Shown here: positions 8,627 through 17,000 of the stretch, one piece after another | Layout: each line of letters starts with the position of its first letter | How positions within the stretch are numbered: position 1 is the first letter of the stretch | Source of the DNA: Fodinibacter sp963695175 | Lineage (GTDB): Bacteria; Actinomycetota; Actinomycetes; Actinomycetales; Dermatophilaceae | DNA: 64,000 nucleotides | Direction: 5' to 3' | NCBI GenBank assembly: GCA_963695175.1 | Contig: CAVOGG010000004.1 | Coordinates: forward strand, 558,001-622,000 | Position numbers and translations under genes: made by a program | The notes under the pieces: model-generated | The model's input: only the letters and a program-made list of their open reading frames with translations | Told to the model about the DNA's origin: nothing | Database searches by the model: none

Positions 8627-9031
8627 TCAGCCCAACGTCTCGGCGACGAGCCGCTTCGGCGCGCGGCTGGCCCAGGCGTCCGCGACGACCTCGGCGAGCT
8701 CGACCTCGTCGAGCAGGTGCAGGTCGCGCTCGCGCACGAGCACGTAGGAGTAGCCGTCGAAGTGGGGTGTGGTGAACCACGGCGGGCCGCTCTGGAGGAG
8801 CGCCTCCTTGTCGTCCGGTCCGGGCACGGCGACAGCGATGACGTCGGGCAGGCGTTCGCCGGTGTCGGGGTCGACGGCGTCCTTTCGCGGGCCCCGCCAG
8901 AGCAGGAACTTCTTCCCGCGCACGGCGTACGCCGGGTGCTCGGCGGTGCCCTCGCGGGTCACCTCCGGCAGTGCGAGGGCGAGTGCGTCGACGTCGTCGC
9001 GGGTGGGGCCGGCGGGCTCGTGGGCTGCCAT
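8627..9031 (-). CDS. MmcQ/YjbR-family DNA-binding-like protein
   Basis: The 134-residue cytoplasmic protein belongs to the MmcQ/YjbR superfamily. Visible family features are the N-terminal DDVDALALALPEVTRE, the KKFLLWR strand with a charged loop, and the C-terminal helix ending AWASRAPKRLVAE. The fold resembles that of some DNA-binding modules, but no function is established. The start at 9031 (MAAHEPAGPTR) gives the normal family length; the frame remains open upstream into a stretch shared with the divergent CoA-binding gene and looks non-coding. It is a single gene, ending 16 bases from the csoR operator. Confidence 0.8.
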   Translation of the reverse strand: MAAHEPAGPTRDDVDALALALPEVTREGTAEHPAYAVRGKKFLLWRGPRKDAVDPDTGERLPDVIAVAVPGPDDKEALLQSGPPWFTTPHFDGYSYVLVRERDLHLLDEVELAEVVADAWASRAPKRLVAETLG

Positions 9032-9182
9032 CGGTCCACCGTGCCACAGGTGCGTGGCAGGTCGAGTGGGACGGGTCACCTCGATGGCGGACAAGGGCAC
9101 CGACCGGAGCACGATGGAGGGGCGCGTGCGGCATCCGTGCGATGACTGCTGTCGCCGCCGTGCGCGCGAGGAAGGACTGGCC

Positions 9183-9659
9183 ATGAGCACGATCAAGGAG
9201 GCTGCGACGGACTTCCTGTCCTGTCGCCGGATCGCGGTGACCGGGGTGTCCCGTGAGCCCAAGGACCACGGGGGCAACATCGTCTACACGCGGCTCAAGG
9301 AGCGCGGGTACACCGTGTTCGCGATCAACCCGAACACCGACACCGTCGAGGGCGACCGGGCCTACCCCGACCTGACCTCGATCCCCGGTGGGGCGGAGGC
9401 CGTGGTCATCGCGACCCGGCCCGAGCGCGCCGAGGCCACCGTGCGCGAGGCCGCCAACCTGGGGATGACCAAGGTCTGGATGCACCGCTCCTTCGGCCAG
9501 GGCAGTGTCTCGGCGCCGGCGACCAGCCTCGGCCGCGAGCTGGGGCTGACCGTCATCGACGGCGGCTGCCCCCTGATGTTCGGGCCGACCGCCGACGGGG
9601 GCCACCGGGTGATGTGCGCGCTGCTGAAGCTGACCGGAGCCGTCCCCCGGAAGGTCTAG
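9183..9659 (+). CDS. CoA-binding (Rossmann-fold) protein, YccU-like
   Basis: The 158-residue protein is a single CoA_binding Rossmann domain. It has IAVTGVSREPKDHGGNIV at residues 16-33, the strand YTVFAINPN, AVVIATRP, and a C-terminal VIDGGCPLMFGP. Such stand-alone domains resemble the nucleotide-binding part of succinyl-CoA synthetase alpha and acyl-CoA synthetases, but their cellular role is not defined. The start is supported by a gaggaagga sequence 7-9 bases upstream. It lies between divergent and convergent neighbours and appears monocistronic; its stop overlaps the end of sulP by 4 bases on the opposite strand. Confidence 0.85.
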   Translation: MSTIKEAATDFLSCRRIAVTGVSREPKDHGGNIVYTRLKERGYTVFAINPNTDTVEGDRAYPDLTSIPGGAEAVVIATRPERAEATVREAANLGMTKVWMHRSFGQGSVSAPATSLGRELGLTVIDGGCPLMFGPTADGGHRVMCALLKLTGAVPRKV

Positions 9660-11341
9660 GCCGGGCCCGATGACTGGTGGGCGATCAGCGCGTCGCCCAC
9701 CGTCTCGAAGTAGGCGTCGGCCCCGATCAGCTGGGTCATACCGAGGCGGTCTAGCTCGGTGCGCACCTCGTCGGACACCTGGGCCACGACGAACGTGGCC
9801 CCGCGCTCGTGCAGCTCGCTGACCACCTCTTTGAGGGTGAGCCCGCCGGTGTAGTCGACGTCGACGACCGCTGCGGCGTCCAGGACGACACAGCGCACCG
9901 GGGATGCCGGGTCGGCCCCGTCGACGATGCCGAGGACCTCCTCGTGGAACCGGTTGGCGTTCGCGTAGTACAGCCCGGAGGAGAACCGGTACACGACCAG
10001 GCCGGGGACCAGCTGCCCGCCCGATGCGACCGGCAGTGCGCGGTAGTGGCCTGCCCCGGCGGCGACGATGACGGCATCCTTGGGGGCGTAGCTGCGGCGC
10101 AGGTGGTCGATCACCGAGACGACGATGGCCACGACGATGGCGAGCTCGACGCCCACGACGATGACGAGCAGTCCCGTGACGGCGGCGATGACGAACTCGC
10201 TGGGGCGCACCGAGAGGATCGCCCGCAGGCCCTTGACGTCGACGAGCTCGATGCCGATGAGGAACACGACCGACGCGAGCACGGCCGATGGCATGAACTG
10301 CAGCGGCTCGGTGAGGAAGAGCAGCACGACGAGCACGATGGCGGCCGTCGTCAGGCTCGCCAGCTGGCTGCGGCCACCGGCGCCGTCGACCATCTGGGTC
10401 TTGGTCGGGCTGCCGTTGACGACGAAGGTGCCGCTCAGGCCGGCGCCCGCGTTGGCCAGGCCCAGCCCGACGAGGTCGACGTTCTCGTCGAACGGCTCCT
10501 CGTACTTCGCGGCGTACGCCCGCGAGGTGGCAGCGCTCTGGGCGAGCACGACCACGAAGATGGCGCCGCCGGTGCTGAGCAGGCCCACGAACTGCGGCCA
10601 GGTGACCGAGGGGAACCCGAAGCTCGGCAGACCACTGGGCACCACGCCGAGCGTGGCGACGCCGTCGGCCGCGAGGTCGAGCTGCCAGCTGACGACGATC
10701 GCGCCGACCACGGCGATGAGCGCCCCGGGGATGCGTGGCGAGATGGCCTTCGACCCCAGGATCACGGCGATGACCGCTGCGGAGACCCAGACCGTCGCGG
10801 CGTTGCTCTCGCCGAGGTGGCCCACCGTGGCGACGAACTTCTCGACCGTGCGGCCGGACTGCGTCGGGATGCCGAACATGCCGCCGACCTGTCCCATGGC
10901 GACCTGGATCCCGACGCCGGTGAGGAAGCCGACGAGCACGCTGCGCGAGAGGAAGTTGGCGATGAACCCGAGCCTGAGCAGCCGCGCGAGCACGAGGTAG
11001 CCACCGGTGATCAGGGCGAGCATCCCGGCCAGGGTGACGTACTCGGGCGAAGCGGTGGCGGCCATCCCGGCGAGCCCCGAGGCCATGATCGCCGCCGTGG
11101 CGGAGTCGGCGCCGACCACGAGGTGGCGCGAGGAGCCCAGCACGGCGAAGACCGCGATCGGGATGAGGATCGTGTACAGGCCGGTGATGACCGGCATCCC
11201 CGCGATCGACGTGTAGCCCATCACCTCCGGGATGCCGAGCGCCGCGAGCGTCACGCCGGCGGCGATGTCCATCGGGATGCGGGTGCGGTCGAGGGGGCGG
11301 ATGCCCTCGAGGACCGGGAGCCGGCGCGGTGCCCTGCTCAT
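9656..11341 (-). CDS. SulP-family inorganic anion transporter with STAS domain
   Basis: The 561-residue membrane protein has the SulP signature IPEVMGYTSIAGMPVITG about 40 residues in, roughly ten to twelve hydrophobic helices, and a cytoplasmic STAS domain from about residue 440 to the end (DYTGGLTLKEVVSELHERGA). SulP proteins move sulfate, bicarbonate or dicarboxylates across the inner membrane; the substrate is not readable here. ATG at 11341 overlaps the stop of the upstream 67-codon gene by four bases (ATGA), so the two are translationally coupled. The reading frame is open further upstream but that part overlaps the small gene and is not part of the family. Confidence 0.92.
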   Translation of the reverse strand: MSRAPRRLPVLEGIRPLDRTRIPMDIAAGVTLAALGIPEVMGYTSIAGMPVITGLYTILIPIAVFAVLGSSRHLVVGADSATAAIMASGLAGMAATASPEYVTLAGMLALITGGYLVLARLLRLGFIANFLSRSVLVGFLTGVGIQVAMGQVGGMFGIPTQSGRTVEKFVATVGHLGESNAATVWVSAAVIAVILGSKAISPRIPGALIAVVGAIVVSWQLDLAADGVATLGVVPSGLPSFGFPSVTWPQFVGLLSTGGAIFVVVLAQSAATSRAYAAKYEEPFDENVDLVGLGLANAGAGLSGTFVVNGSPTKTQMVDGAGGRSQLASLTTAAIVLVVLLFLTEPLQFMPSAVLASVVFLIGIELVDVKGLRAILSVRPSEFVIAAVTGLLVIVVGVELAIVVAIVVSVIDHLRRSYAPKDAVIVAAGAGHYRALPVASGGQLVPGLVVYRFSSGLYYANANRFHEEVLGIVDGADPASPVRCVVLDAAAVVDVDYTGGLTLKEVVSELHERGATFVVAQVSDEVRTELDRLGMTQLIGADAYFETVGDALIAHQSSGPA

Positions 11342-11541
11342 GTCCCTCCCGACGCGAGGGTGCTGAACGACACCACCGCCAGCCAGCCCGTGAGCGCCAG
11401 CCCGAGCGCCGCGCCGAGCGAGGCCGCGAACGGGCGCCACCGGCCCGGCACCCACCGGCGCGCCACGGCCAGCGGCAGCCAGACGGACAGCACCACCATC
11501 ACCAGGCAGGCCACGAGGATGGCGGGCGCCACGGCATCCAT
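11338..11541 (-). CDS. Small two-helix membrane protein coupled to sulP
   Basis: A 67-residue hydrophobic protein (MDAVAPAILVACLVMVVLSVW) with two predicted membrane helices, residues 5-26 and about 40-60, separated by a basic loop containing RRWVPGRWR. I do not recognise a family. The stop overlaps the start of sulP by four bases, and it begins 34 bases after purB on the same strand. It may be an accessory subunit of the transporter, but this is inferred only from coupling. A GTG codon directly before the ATG (11544) is an alternative start. Confidence 0.6.
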   Translation of the reverse strand: MDAVAPAILVACLVMVVLSVWLPLAVARRWVPGRWRPFAASLGAALGLALTGWLAVVSFSTLASGGT

Positions 11542-11575
11542 CACAGCACCAGGGCGGTCGGGTGGATCGACACCG

Positions 11576-13021
11576 TCACCGCAGGTGGTCGACGAGCTCG
11601 GGGGCGAGCCCGACGTAGGTCTGCGGGGTCATCGCCGCGAGCCGGGCCTCGACGTCGGACGGCAGGCCGAGGCCCCGCACGAACTCGACGAGCTCGGCCT
11701 GCCCGATGCGGCGGCCGCGGGTGAGCTCCTTGAGCCGTTCGTAGGGCTCTTCCATGCCGGGCACGCCGCGGGCGCCGAGCGCGCGCATCGCCGACTGCAC
11801 GGGCTCGCCGAGCACCTCCCAGTTGGCGTCGAGGTCGGCGGCCATGGCGGTGGGCACGGCGTCGAGGCCGTCGAGCCCGCGGGTGGCGTTGTCGATGGCG
11901 AGCAGGCTGTGCCCGAACGCCGAGCCGATGTTGCGCTGCATCGAGGAGTCGGTGAGGTCGCGCTGCAGGCGGCTCTGCACCAGGGTCGCGGCCAGCACGT
12001 CGAACAGGGCGTTGCTCACCTCGAGGTTGGCCTCGGCGTTCTCGAAGCGGATCGGGTTGACCTTGTGCGGCATCGTCGAGGAGCCGACCGTGCCGTGGCC
12101 GCGCACCTGGGCGAAGTAGCCGAGCGAGATGTAGGTCCACACGTCGGTGCACATGTTGTGCAGCACCCGGTTGAAGCGGGCGACGTCGGCGTAGAGCTCG
12201 CTCTGCCAGTCGTGGCTCTCGATCTGGGTGGTGAGCGGGTTCCAGGTGAGACCGAGGTGCTCGACGAACTCGCGGCTGACACCCTGCCAGTCGGCGTCCG
12301 GTACGGCCGCGACGTGCGCGCCGTAGGTGCCGGTGGCGCCGTTGAGCTTGCCGAGGAAGTCGGCGTCCGCGATTCGGCCGAGCTGGCGCTGCAGCCGCCA
12401 GGTGAGCACCGCGAGCTCCTTGCCCATCGTGGTGGGCGTCGCGGGCTGGCCGTGGGTGTGCGCGAGCAGCGGCACCTCGCGCAGGTCGGACGCCATCGTC
12501 GCGAGCCGCTCGACGAGCGCGGTGGCCTGCGGCAGCCAGACCTCGTGCACCGCGCCCTTGACCATCACGGCGTACGAGAGGTTGTTGACGTCCTCGCTGG
12601 TGCAGCAGAAGTGGATCAGCTCGGCCAGCCCGGCGTCCTCGGGTGCCGGCGCGATGGCGGTGAGCCGCTTCTTGAGGAAGTACTCGACCGCCTTGACGTC
12701 GTGCGCGGTGACCCGCTCGGTGGCGGCCAGCTCCTCGATCTCCGCGGCGCCGAAGCCACGCACCACGTCGCGCAGGGCCTCGATCTCGGCGGGAGTGAGC
12801 CGACGAACGCCCGGGACGACCTGGTGCTCGGTGAGGTGGATCAGCCACTCGACCTCGACGTGCACCCGTGCCCGGTTCAGCGCCGGCTCGGAGAGGTGGT
12901 CGACGAGTGGGACCACTACGCCGCGGTAGCGCCCGTCGAGCGCACCGAGGGCGATGTGCGGGTTGGCGTCGGCGAGGCTGGTGGCTGCCGCGAGGCTGGT
13001 CGCGTGGTCATGGCCGGACAT
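11576..13021 (-). CDS. purB: Adenylosuccinate lyase
   Basis: The 481-residue fumarase/aspartase-superfamily enzyme catalyses two purine steps: SAICAR to AICAR, and adenylosuccinate to AMP plus fumarate. The superfamily signature GSSTMPHKVNPI is complete, and TSEDVNNLSYA and THGQPATPTTMGKEL (active-site His) are present. The sequence is the longer E. coli-type PurB. ATG at 13021 has a gggagg Shine-Dalgarno sequence 9 bases before it; an ATG three codons earlier (13030) overlaps that site and is less likely. It sits between the phosphatase gene (57 bases upstream) and the small membrane gene, probably as part of the bioF-to-sulP run. Confidence 0.95.
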   Translation of the reverse strand: MSGHDHATSLAAATSLADANPHIALGALDGRYRGVVVPLVDHLSEPALNRARVHVEVEWLIHLTEHQVVPGVRRLTPAEIEALRDVVRGFGAAEIEELAATERVTAHDVKAVEYFLKKRLTAIAPAPEDAGLAELIHFCCTSEDVNNLSYAVMVKGAVHEVWLPQATALVERLATMASDLREVPLLAHTHGQPATPTTMGKELAVLTWRLQRQLGRIADADFLGKLNGATGTYGAHVAAVPDADWQGVSREFVEHLGLTWNPLTTQIESHDWQSELYADVARFNRVLHNMCTDVWTYISLGYFAQVRGHGTVGSSTMPHKVNPIRFENAEANLEVSNALFDVLAATLVQSRLQRDLTDSSMQRNIGSAFGHSLLAIDNATRGLDGLDAVPTAMAADLDANWEVLGEPVQSAMRALGARGVPGMEEPYERLKELTRGRRIGQAELVEFVRGLGLPSDVEARLAAMTPQTYVGLAPELVDHLR

Positions 13022-13078
13022 GGGCCCCATCCTCCCAGAGCGGCGGGGGTGCGGATGCCGGGTGCCCACCGGCGCGGG

Positions 13079-13618
13079 TCAGTGCCGGTCGCGCGTCGCG
13101 AGCTCGGTGCGCACGTGCTCGACGATGCCGGGGACCGCGGCGGTGATCTCGGCGTAGGTCTGGTCGTAGGCCGGGTCGGTGCCGTACCAGGGGTCGTCCA
13201 TGCCCAGCTGGCCGGCGGCCACCGCCTGCGGGTCGAAGGAGCGGAACAGGCGCAGCTTGTCGCGGTCGGCGTCGCTGCGGGCGATCTGCTCCAGGCGCCG
13301 CACGTGCACGTGGTCGACGGGCAGCACCAGGTCGTACTCGTCGAACCAGCTCGGCTCGAAGCGGCGCGCGACGTGCTCCCCCCAGCCCCTGTCGTCGTGG
13401 CCGTTGCGGCGCAGCACGGCGGCGGTGCGCCGGTGCATGCCGTTGCCGAGCTCGTCGGAGCTCGTGCCCGCGGAGTCGACGACGACACGGTCACCGAGAC
13501 CGGCATCCTCGAACGCCTCCCGGAGCAGGAACTCACCCATCGGCGACCGGCAGATGTTCCCCCAGCACACGACGACGACCCGGTACGGCGCGGCACTGCT
13601 GGCAGCCATCCTGCTCAT
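13079..13618 (-). CDS. Low-molecular-weight protein tyrosine phosphatase
   Basis: The 179-residue protein has the phosphatase P-loop CWGNICRS, with nucleophile Cys18 and Arg24 in a CX5R(S) motif. The general acid aspartate lies in DDPWYG near residue 141. Trp replaces the more common Leu after the catalytic Cys. The start at 13618 forms an ATGA overlap with the stop of bioD, so it is translated with the biotin genes. Actinobacterial homologues dephosphorylate phosphotyrosine on proteins in the cytoplasm or after secretion; the substrate here is not evident. The frame is open upstream inside bioD but that is a shadow. Confidence 0.9.
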   Translation of the reverse strand: MSRMAASSAAPYRVVVVCWGNICRSPMGEFLLREAFEDAGLGDRVVVDSAGTSSDELGNGMHRRTAAVLRRNGHDDRGWGEHVARRFEPSWFDEYDLVLPVDHVHVRRLEQIARSDADRDKLRLFRSFDPQAVAAGQLGMDDPWYGTDPAYDQTYAEITAAVPGIVEHVRTELATRDRH

Positions 13619-14325
13619 CCCTCCAGGTCGAACCAGGTGGGAACGCCGGCCAGGAAGTCGGCGCGGCTCAGCGCACCCGCCCCCTGCGGGATGCGCCCCC
13701 ACAGCGGCGCCCCCGTCACCCGCGGCAGGTCGACCAGGTTGTTCTGCTCGGCCAGGCCCGGGTCGGCGGGCCACGAGCCGATGACCACGCCGAGCAGGGG
13801 GAGCGAGCGGGCCGCGAGCGCCTCAGCGGTCAGGGCGGCGGTGTTGAGGGTGCCCAGCCCGGCGCTGGCGACGAGCACGACCCCACAGCCGACACCCTTG
13901 TAGCGCAACCCGGTTCCGAGGTCGGCCAGGGTGCCGCCGCGCTCGTCGAGCCGCACGAGCAGGCCACCGGCGCCCTCGACGAAGACGACCTCCGACTCCG
14001 CGGCGATCTCGCCGATCCGCTTGGCGTGCTGCGCCACCGGGGGGATGCGCACCCCCTCGCGCCGCGCGGCGGCCTCGGGTGACAGCGGGTCGCGCAGGCG
14101 CACCAGCTCGTGGGTGACGACCTCGTCGCCGACCAGGCGGCGCACCTCGTCGACGTCGCCCGGCTCACCCGGGGCGAGGCCGGTCTGGGCCGGCTTGACG
14201 ACGGCCACGTCGCTGCCGCGGGCACGCACGACGGCGGCGAGGGCAGCGGTGACGACGGTCTTGCCGACCTCGGTTCCGGTGCCGGTGACCAGGACGACGG
14301 AGGTCAGCGACCGAGGGTCAGCCAC
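13615..14325 (-). CDS. bioD: Dethiobiotin synthetase
   Basis: The 236-residue ATP-dependent carboxylase closes the ureido ring of dethiobiotin from 7,8-diaminononanoate and CO2. The P-loop GTGTEVGKT lies at residues 15-23, followed by VVKPAQTG, and VFVEGAGGLLVR carries the family's GAGG segment. Translation starts at GTG (14325) and overlaps the end of bioF by 8 bases; the stop overlaps the phosphatase start by 4. This tight packing shows one operon, bioF-bioD-ptp. The other late biotin genes bioA and bioB are elsewhere in this window. Confidence 0.95.
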   Translation of the reverse strand: MADPRSLTSVVLVTGTGTEVGKTVVTAALAAVVRARGSDVAVVKPAQTGLAPGEPGDVDEVRRLVGDEVVTHELVRLRDPLSPEAAARREGVRIPPVAQHAKRIGEIAAESEVVFVEGAGGLLVRLDERGGTLADLGTGLRYKGVGCGVVLVASAGLGTLNTAALTAEALAARSLPLLGVVIGSWPADPGLAEQNNLVDLPRVTGAPLWGRIPQGAGALSRADFLAGVPTWFDLEG

Positions 14326-15445
14326 GCGGGGCCGCGACCTCGGCGAGCACCTCGCAGGCGCGGTCGAGGTCGTGCTCGGTGTGGTCGGCGTGGGCGGTGA
14401 GGCGCAGCCGCGACGACCCGTCCGGCGTCGACGGCGGTCGGAAGCACCCGATCCGGATGCCGTGCGCCCGCGCCCGCTCGACCGCCTCGACCGCCTCGTG
14501 CGGGCCGGGCATCGACACCGACATCACGGCGCCGGCGGGGGCCTGGACGCCGCAGGCCTCGGCGAGCCGGGCGGCGTTGGCGTGCACCCGGGCGGTGAGC
14601 TCGGGGTGGTCGCGGAGCACACCCAGGGCGGCCAGCGCGGCGCCGGCGGATGCCGGGGCGAGGCCGGTGTCGTAGATGAACGGGCGGGCGGTGTTGACGA
14701 GGTGCTCGCGCACGACGGGCGAGGCGAGCACCGCACCGCCCTGTGCCGCAAGGGACTTCGACAGGGTGGCGGTGACAACGACGTGCTCGGCCTCGGCCTG
14801 CCCGGCGGCGGCGACGAGGCCTCCCCCGCGGGGGCCGACGACGCCGAGCGCGTGTGCCTCGTCGACGACGAGGATCGCCCCGGCCTCGTCGGTCAGGGCG
14901 ATGAGGTCCTCGATGGGAGCGGCGTCGCCGAGCACCGAGTAGATCGACTCGACGACGACGACGGCCCGCGGGCTCTCGCGCCGGGCGAGCAGCTCGGCGA
15001 CGTGCTCGAGGTCGTTGTGCCGGGCGACCGTGACCGCGGCACGCGACAGCCGGCAGCCGTCGATGAGGCTCGCGTGGGCGTGCTCGTCGCTGACCACGAG
15101 GGTGCCGGCGTCGGCCAGTGTCGTGAGCACGGCGAGGTTCGCGGCGTACCCGGTCGAGAGGGCGAGGGCCGAGGGGGCGCCGGTCAGTGCCGCGAGGGCG
15201 GCCTCGAGCTCGTCGTGCACATCGAGCGTGCCGGTGACCAGGCGCGAGGCCCCCGCCCCGCCGCCGTAGGTCTCGGCCGCCGCAACCGCGCCCGCGATGA
15301 CCGCGGGGTGGGTGCGCAGCCCGAGGTAGTCGTTTCCGGCGAGGTCCAGGCCGTCGCCGGTCTTGGTGGTGCTCAGCCGACGGGTGAGCCCCGCCCCCTC
15401 GCGGGTGGCGGCGGCATCCCGGATCCAGTCGAGGGGGCTCGTCAC
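14318..15445 (-). CDS. bioF: 8-amino-7-oxononanoate synthase
   Basis: The 375-residue PLP-dependent alpha-oxoamine synthase condenses pimeloyl-ACP/CoA with L-alanine in biotin synthesis. The family elements are LAGNDYLGLRTHP near residue 40, GTLDVHDELE, VVDEAHALGVVGPRGGG with the PLP-contacting Asp and His, and TLSKSLAAQGG with the Schiff-base lysine near residue 230. I place the start at GTG 15445 (TSPLDWIRDAAATRE), which gives the usual family length; upstream in-frame codons lie in a basic, non-conserved stretch. It is the first gene of bioF-bioD-ptp and diverges from the membrane-protein/GntR pair. Confidence 0.94.
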   Translation of the reverse strand: MTSPLDWIRDAAATREGAGLTRRLSTTKTGDGLDLAGNDYLGLRTHPAVIAGAVAAAETYGGGAGASRLVTGTLDVHDELEAALAALTGAPSALALSTGYAANLAVLTTLADAGTLVVSDEHAHASLIDGCRLSRAAVTVARHNDLEHVAELLARRESPRAVVVVESIYSVLGDAAPIEDLIALTDEAGAILVVDEAHALGVVGPRGGGLVAAAGQAEAEHVVVTATLSKSLAAQGGAVLASPVVREHLVNTARPFIYDTGLAPASAGAALAALGVLRDHPELTARVHANAARLAEACGVQAPAGAVMSVSMPGPHEAVEAVERARAHGIRIGCFRPPSTPDGSSRLRLTAHADHTEHDLDRACEVLAEVAAPRG

Positions 15446-15564
15446 GGCGTCGATCCTGCCACGGGCGGGTGAACGCGCCCGGGCCGGCTTCGGGCTCGGA
15501 TGTTCAGGACCCCCTCCGACCAGCACACTTGGCCGGCCGACGACCCGCTGACCTCGCTCCTCGC

Positions 15565-15637
15565 CAACTTGTTACAATCACTTGACACAAGTTGCCCGTC
15601 CCGCCATCCTCGATCTTGTACCAATAAGTCGATACAA
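15565..15637. promoter_or_regulatory. Two inverted repeats upstream of the membrane protein/GntR pair
   Basis: CAACTTGT (15565-15572) and ACAAGTTG (15587-15594) form a perfect 8-base inverted repeat with a 14-base spacer that contains a TTGACA -35-like box (15582-15587). A second weaker pair, TTGTA (15616-15620) and TACAA (15633-15637), lies closer to the ATG at 15649. The region is locally AT-rich and lies in the 203-base gap between bioF and the divergent genes. It is a good candidate operator for the GntR (YtrA-type) regulator encoded downstream. Confidence 0.55.
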
Positions 15638-15648
15638 CGGGGGTTGTC

Positions 15649-16599
15649 ATGGCGGTCGTCCTGCTGGCGGTGCCGGTGGCGTTCGTGGGGCTGCTCGTGG
15701 CGCTGATGCGCCGCGTCGTCGTCACCGTCGGGGTCAACGAGCACGCCGGGGTCGTCGAGATCGCGCGGCACACCCGGCGCTGGCGGCTCGTCGGGCTGCT
15801 GCTCGGAGGGGTGGCGGCAGTCCTGGTCCTGGTGCTCGGTCAGCGGGTCGACGCGCTCGGCCGGGTGACGGCACTCGCACCGACCGTGCTGGGTGCGGGC
15901 ATCCTGCTCGGCACGATCGCCGGTGAGCTGACCGCCCGGCCTTCCGTCGGCATCCGCCGCTCGGCGGCCGTCGAGACGCGCACCCTCGGCGCGGTCCTGC
16001 CGCGTGGTCGTGCCGTGGTGCTTGCAGGGTCGACCGCCCTTCTCGTCGGGGCGCTCGCCATCGGAGCGGCGTGGGGGGCCACCGACGACCAGGGCCGCGC
16101 CGGCCGTGTGTTCAGCCGGCTCTGCACGGTGGTCGACACCGACCTCGGCCGGGTGACCATGAGCAGCAGCCGCGGGCCGTGGCCCGGCTCGTTCTACGCG
16201 CTTCCGCTCGCCGTGGCCCTGCTCGTGCTCGCGGTGCTCGTCGCCGTCGCGCTGTACGCCGTCGTCAACCGGCCCCGCCCCGAGCTCGACAGCCGGGGGC
16301 TCGACACCCTGCTGCGCCGCTGGTCGGTGGGCAACGTGCTCACGGCGGCCACGGTCACCGTGCTCGGCACGCTCGGGCCGGTGGCGATCCTCATGGCGTC
16401 TGCGCTCGTCGACGACACCTGCGGCGCACGCACCGTCGAGATCGTCGTGGCCTGGACCGCGGCGCTCGTCGGCCCGTTCGCCACGGGCGCGGCGTGCGGT
16501 CTGCTCGCCGGGCTCGTGCTCACTCCCACCATCCGGGTCGACGACCTGCCCCGGCCGCTGCCCGGTGACGTCGCACCCGTCGGGGCGCCGGTGCGATGA
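15649..16599 (+). CDS. Multi-pass membrane protein of unknown function, paired with a GntR regulator
   Basis: The 316-residue protein has about six hydrophobic helices: residues 1-22, 48-66, 75-95, 120-142, 180-205, and a C-terminal group from about 225 to 300. I do not recognise a family. The soluble segment between helices 4 and 5 contains two cysteines' worth of polar loop (SRLCTVVDTDLG, and later DDTCGART), suggesting an external disulfide; that is inference. The stop overlaps the start of a YtrA-type GntR regulator by four bases, an arrangement usual for membrane transport or envelope-stress operons under self-control. A poorly conserved GGGGG run is the only possible ribosome binding site. 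Confidence 0.6.
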   Translation: MAVVLLAVPVAFVGLLVALMRRVVVTVGVNEHAGVVEIARHTRRWRLVGLLLGGVAAVLVLVLGQRVDALGRVTALAPTVLGAGILLGTIAGELTARPSVGIRRSAAVETRTLGAVLPRGRAVVLAGSTALLVGALAIGAAWGATDDQGRAGRVFSRLCTVVDTDLGRVTMSSSRGPWPGSFYALPLAVALLVLAVLVAVALYAVVNRPRPELDSRGLDTLLRRWSVGNVLTAATVTVLGTLGPVAILMASALVDDTCGARTVEIVVAWTAALVGPFATGAACGLLAGLVLTPTIRVDDLPRPLPGDVAPVGAPVR

Positions 16600-16970
16600 C
16601 CCTGTCCACGGTCACCGTCGACGTGCTCGACCCGACCCCGCCCTACGAGCAGCTGCGCCGCCAGCTCGCCGACCTGATCGGGTCGGGGGTGCTCTCGCCC
16701 GGCGACCGGCTGCCTCCAGTGCGCCAGCTGGCGGCCGACCTCGGGCTCGCCGCCGGCACCGTCGCCCGCACCTACCGCGAGCTCGAGCAGGCAGGCTACG
16801 TGCGCTCGCGGCGCGGTGGCGGCACCCGCGTCGCGTCCACCGCGCCGTCGCCGACCACGCCGCAGCGCGCGCTGGAGGAGGCGGCCGCCGCCTACCTCGA
16901 CCGGGCGCGGGCCCTCGGCGTCGGACCCACGGATGCCGTCGACACGGTTCGGCGGTTGGCCGGCGGCTGA
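16596..16970 (+). CDS. GntR-family regulator, YtrA subgroup
   Basis: The 124-residue repressor has an N-terminal winged helix-turn-helix (residues 14-80): YEQLRRQLADLI, LPPVRQLAADLGLAAGTVAR, and the wing YVRSRRGGGTRV. The C-terminal tail is only about 40 residues (helix LEEAAAAYLDRARALG), the short form that defines the YtrA subgroup. Such regulators normally sit in and control an operon with membrane proteins or ABC transporters. Here the partner is the membrane protein immediately upstream, with an ATGA overlap. The palindrome at 15565-15594 is the likely target. Confidence 0.9.
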   Translation: MTLSTVTVDVLDPTPPYEQLRRQLADLIGSGVLSPGDRLPPVRQLAADLGLAAGTVARTYRELEQAGYVRSRRGGGTRVASTAPSPTTPQRALEEAAAAYLDRARALGVGPTDAVDTVRRLAGG

Positions 16971-17000
16971 GCGCGGGGTTCGGTGGTTAGCCTCGGGAGG

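Noticed and set aside
9809..13903. A very long open frame on the plus strand
   Set aside because: It is a GC-driven mirror of sulP, the small protein, purB, ptp and bioD on the minus strand. Its sequence is low-complexity Asp/Gly/Arg/His/Val and shows no family features.
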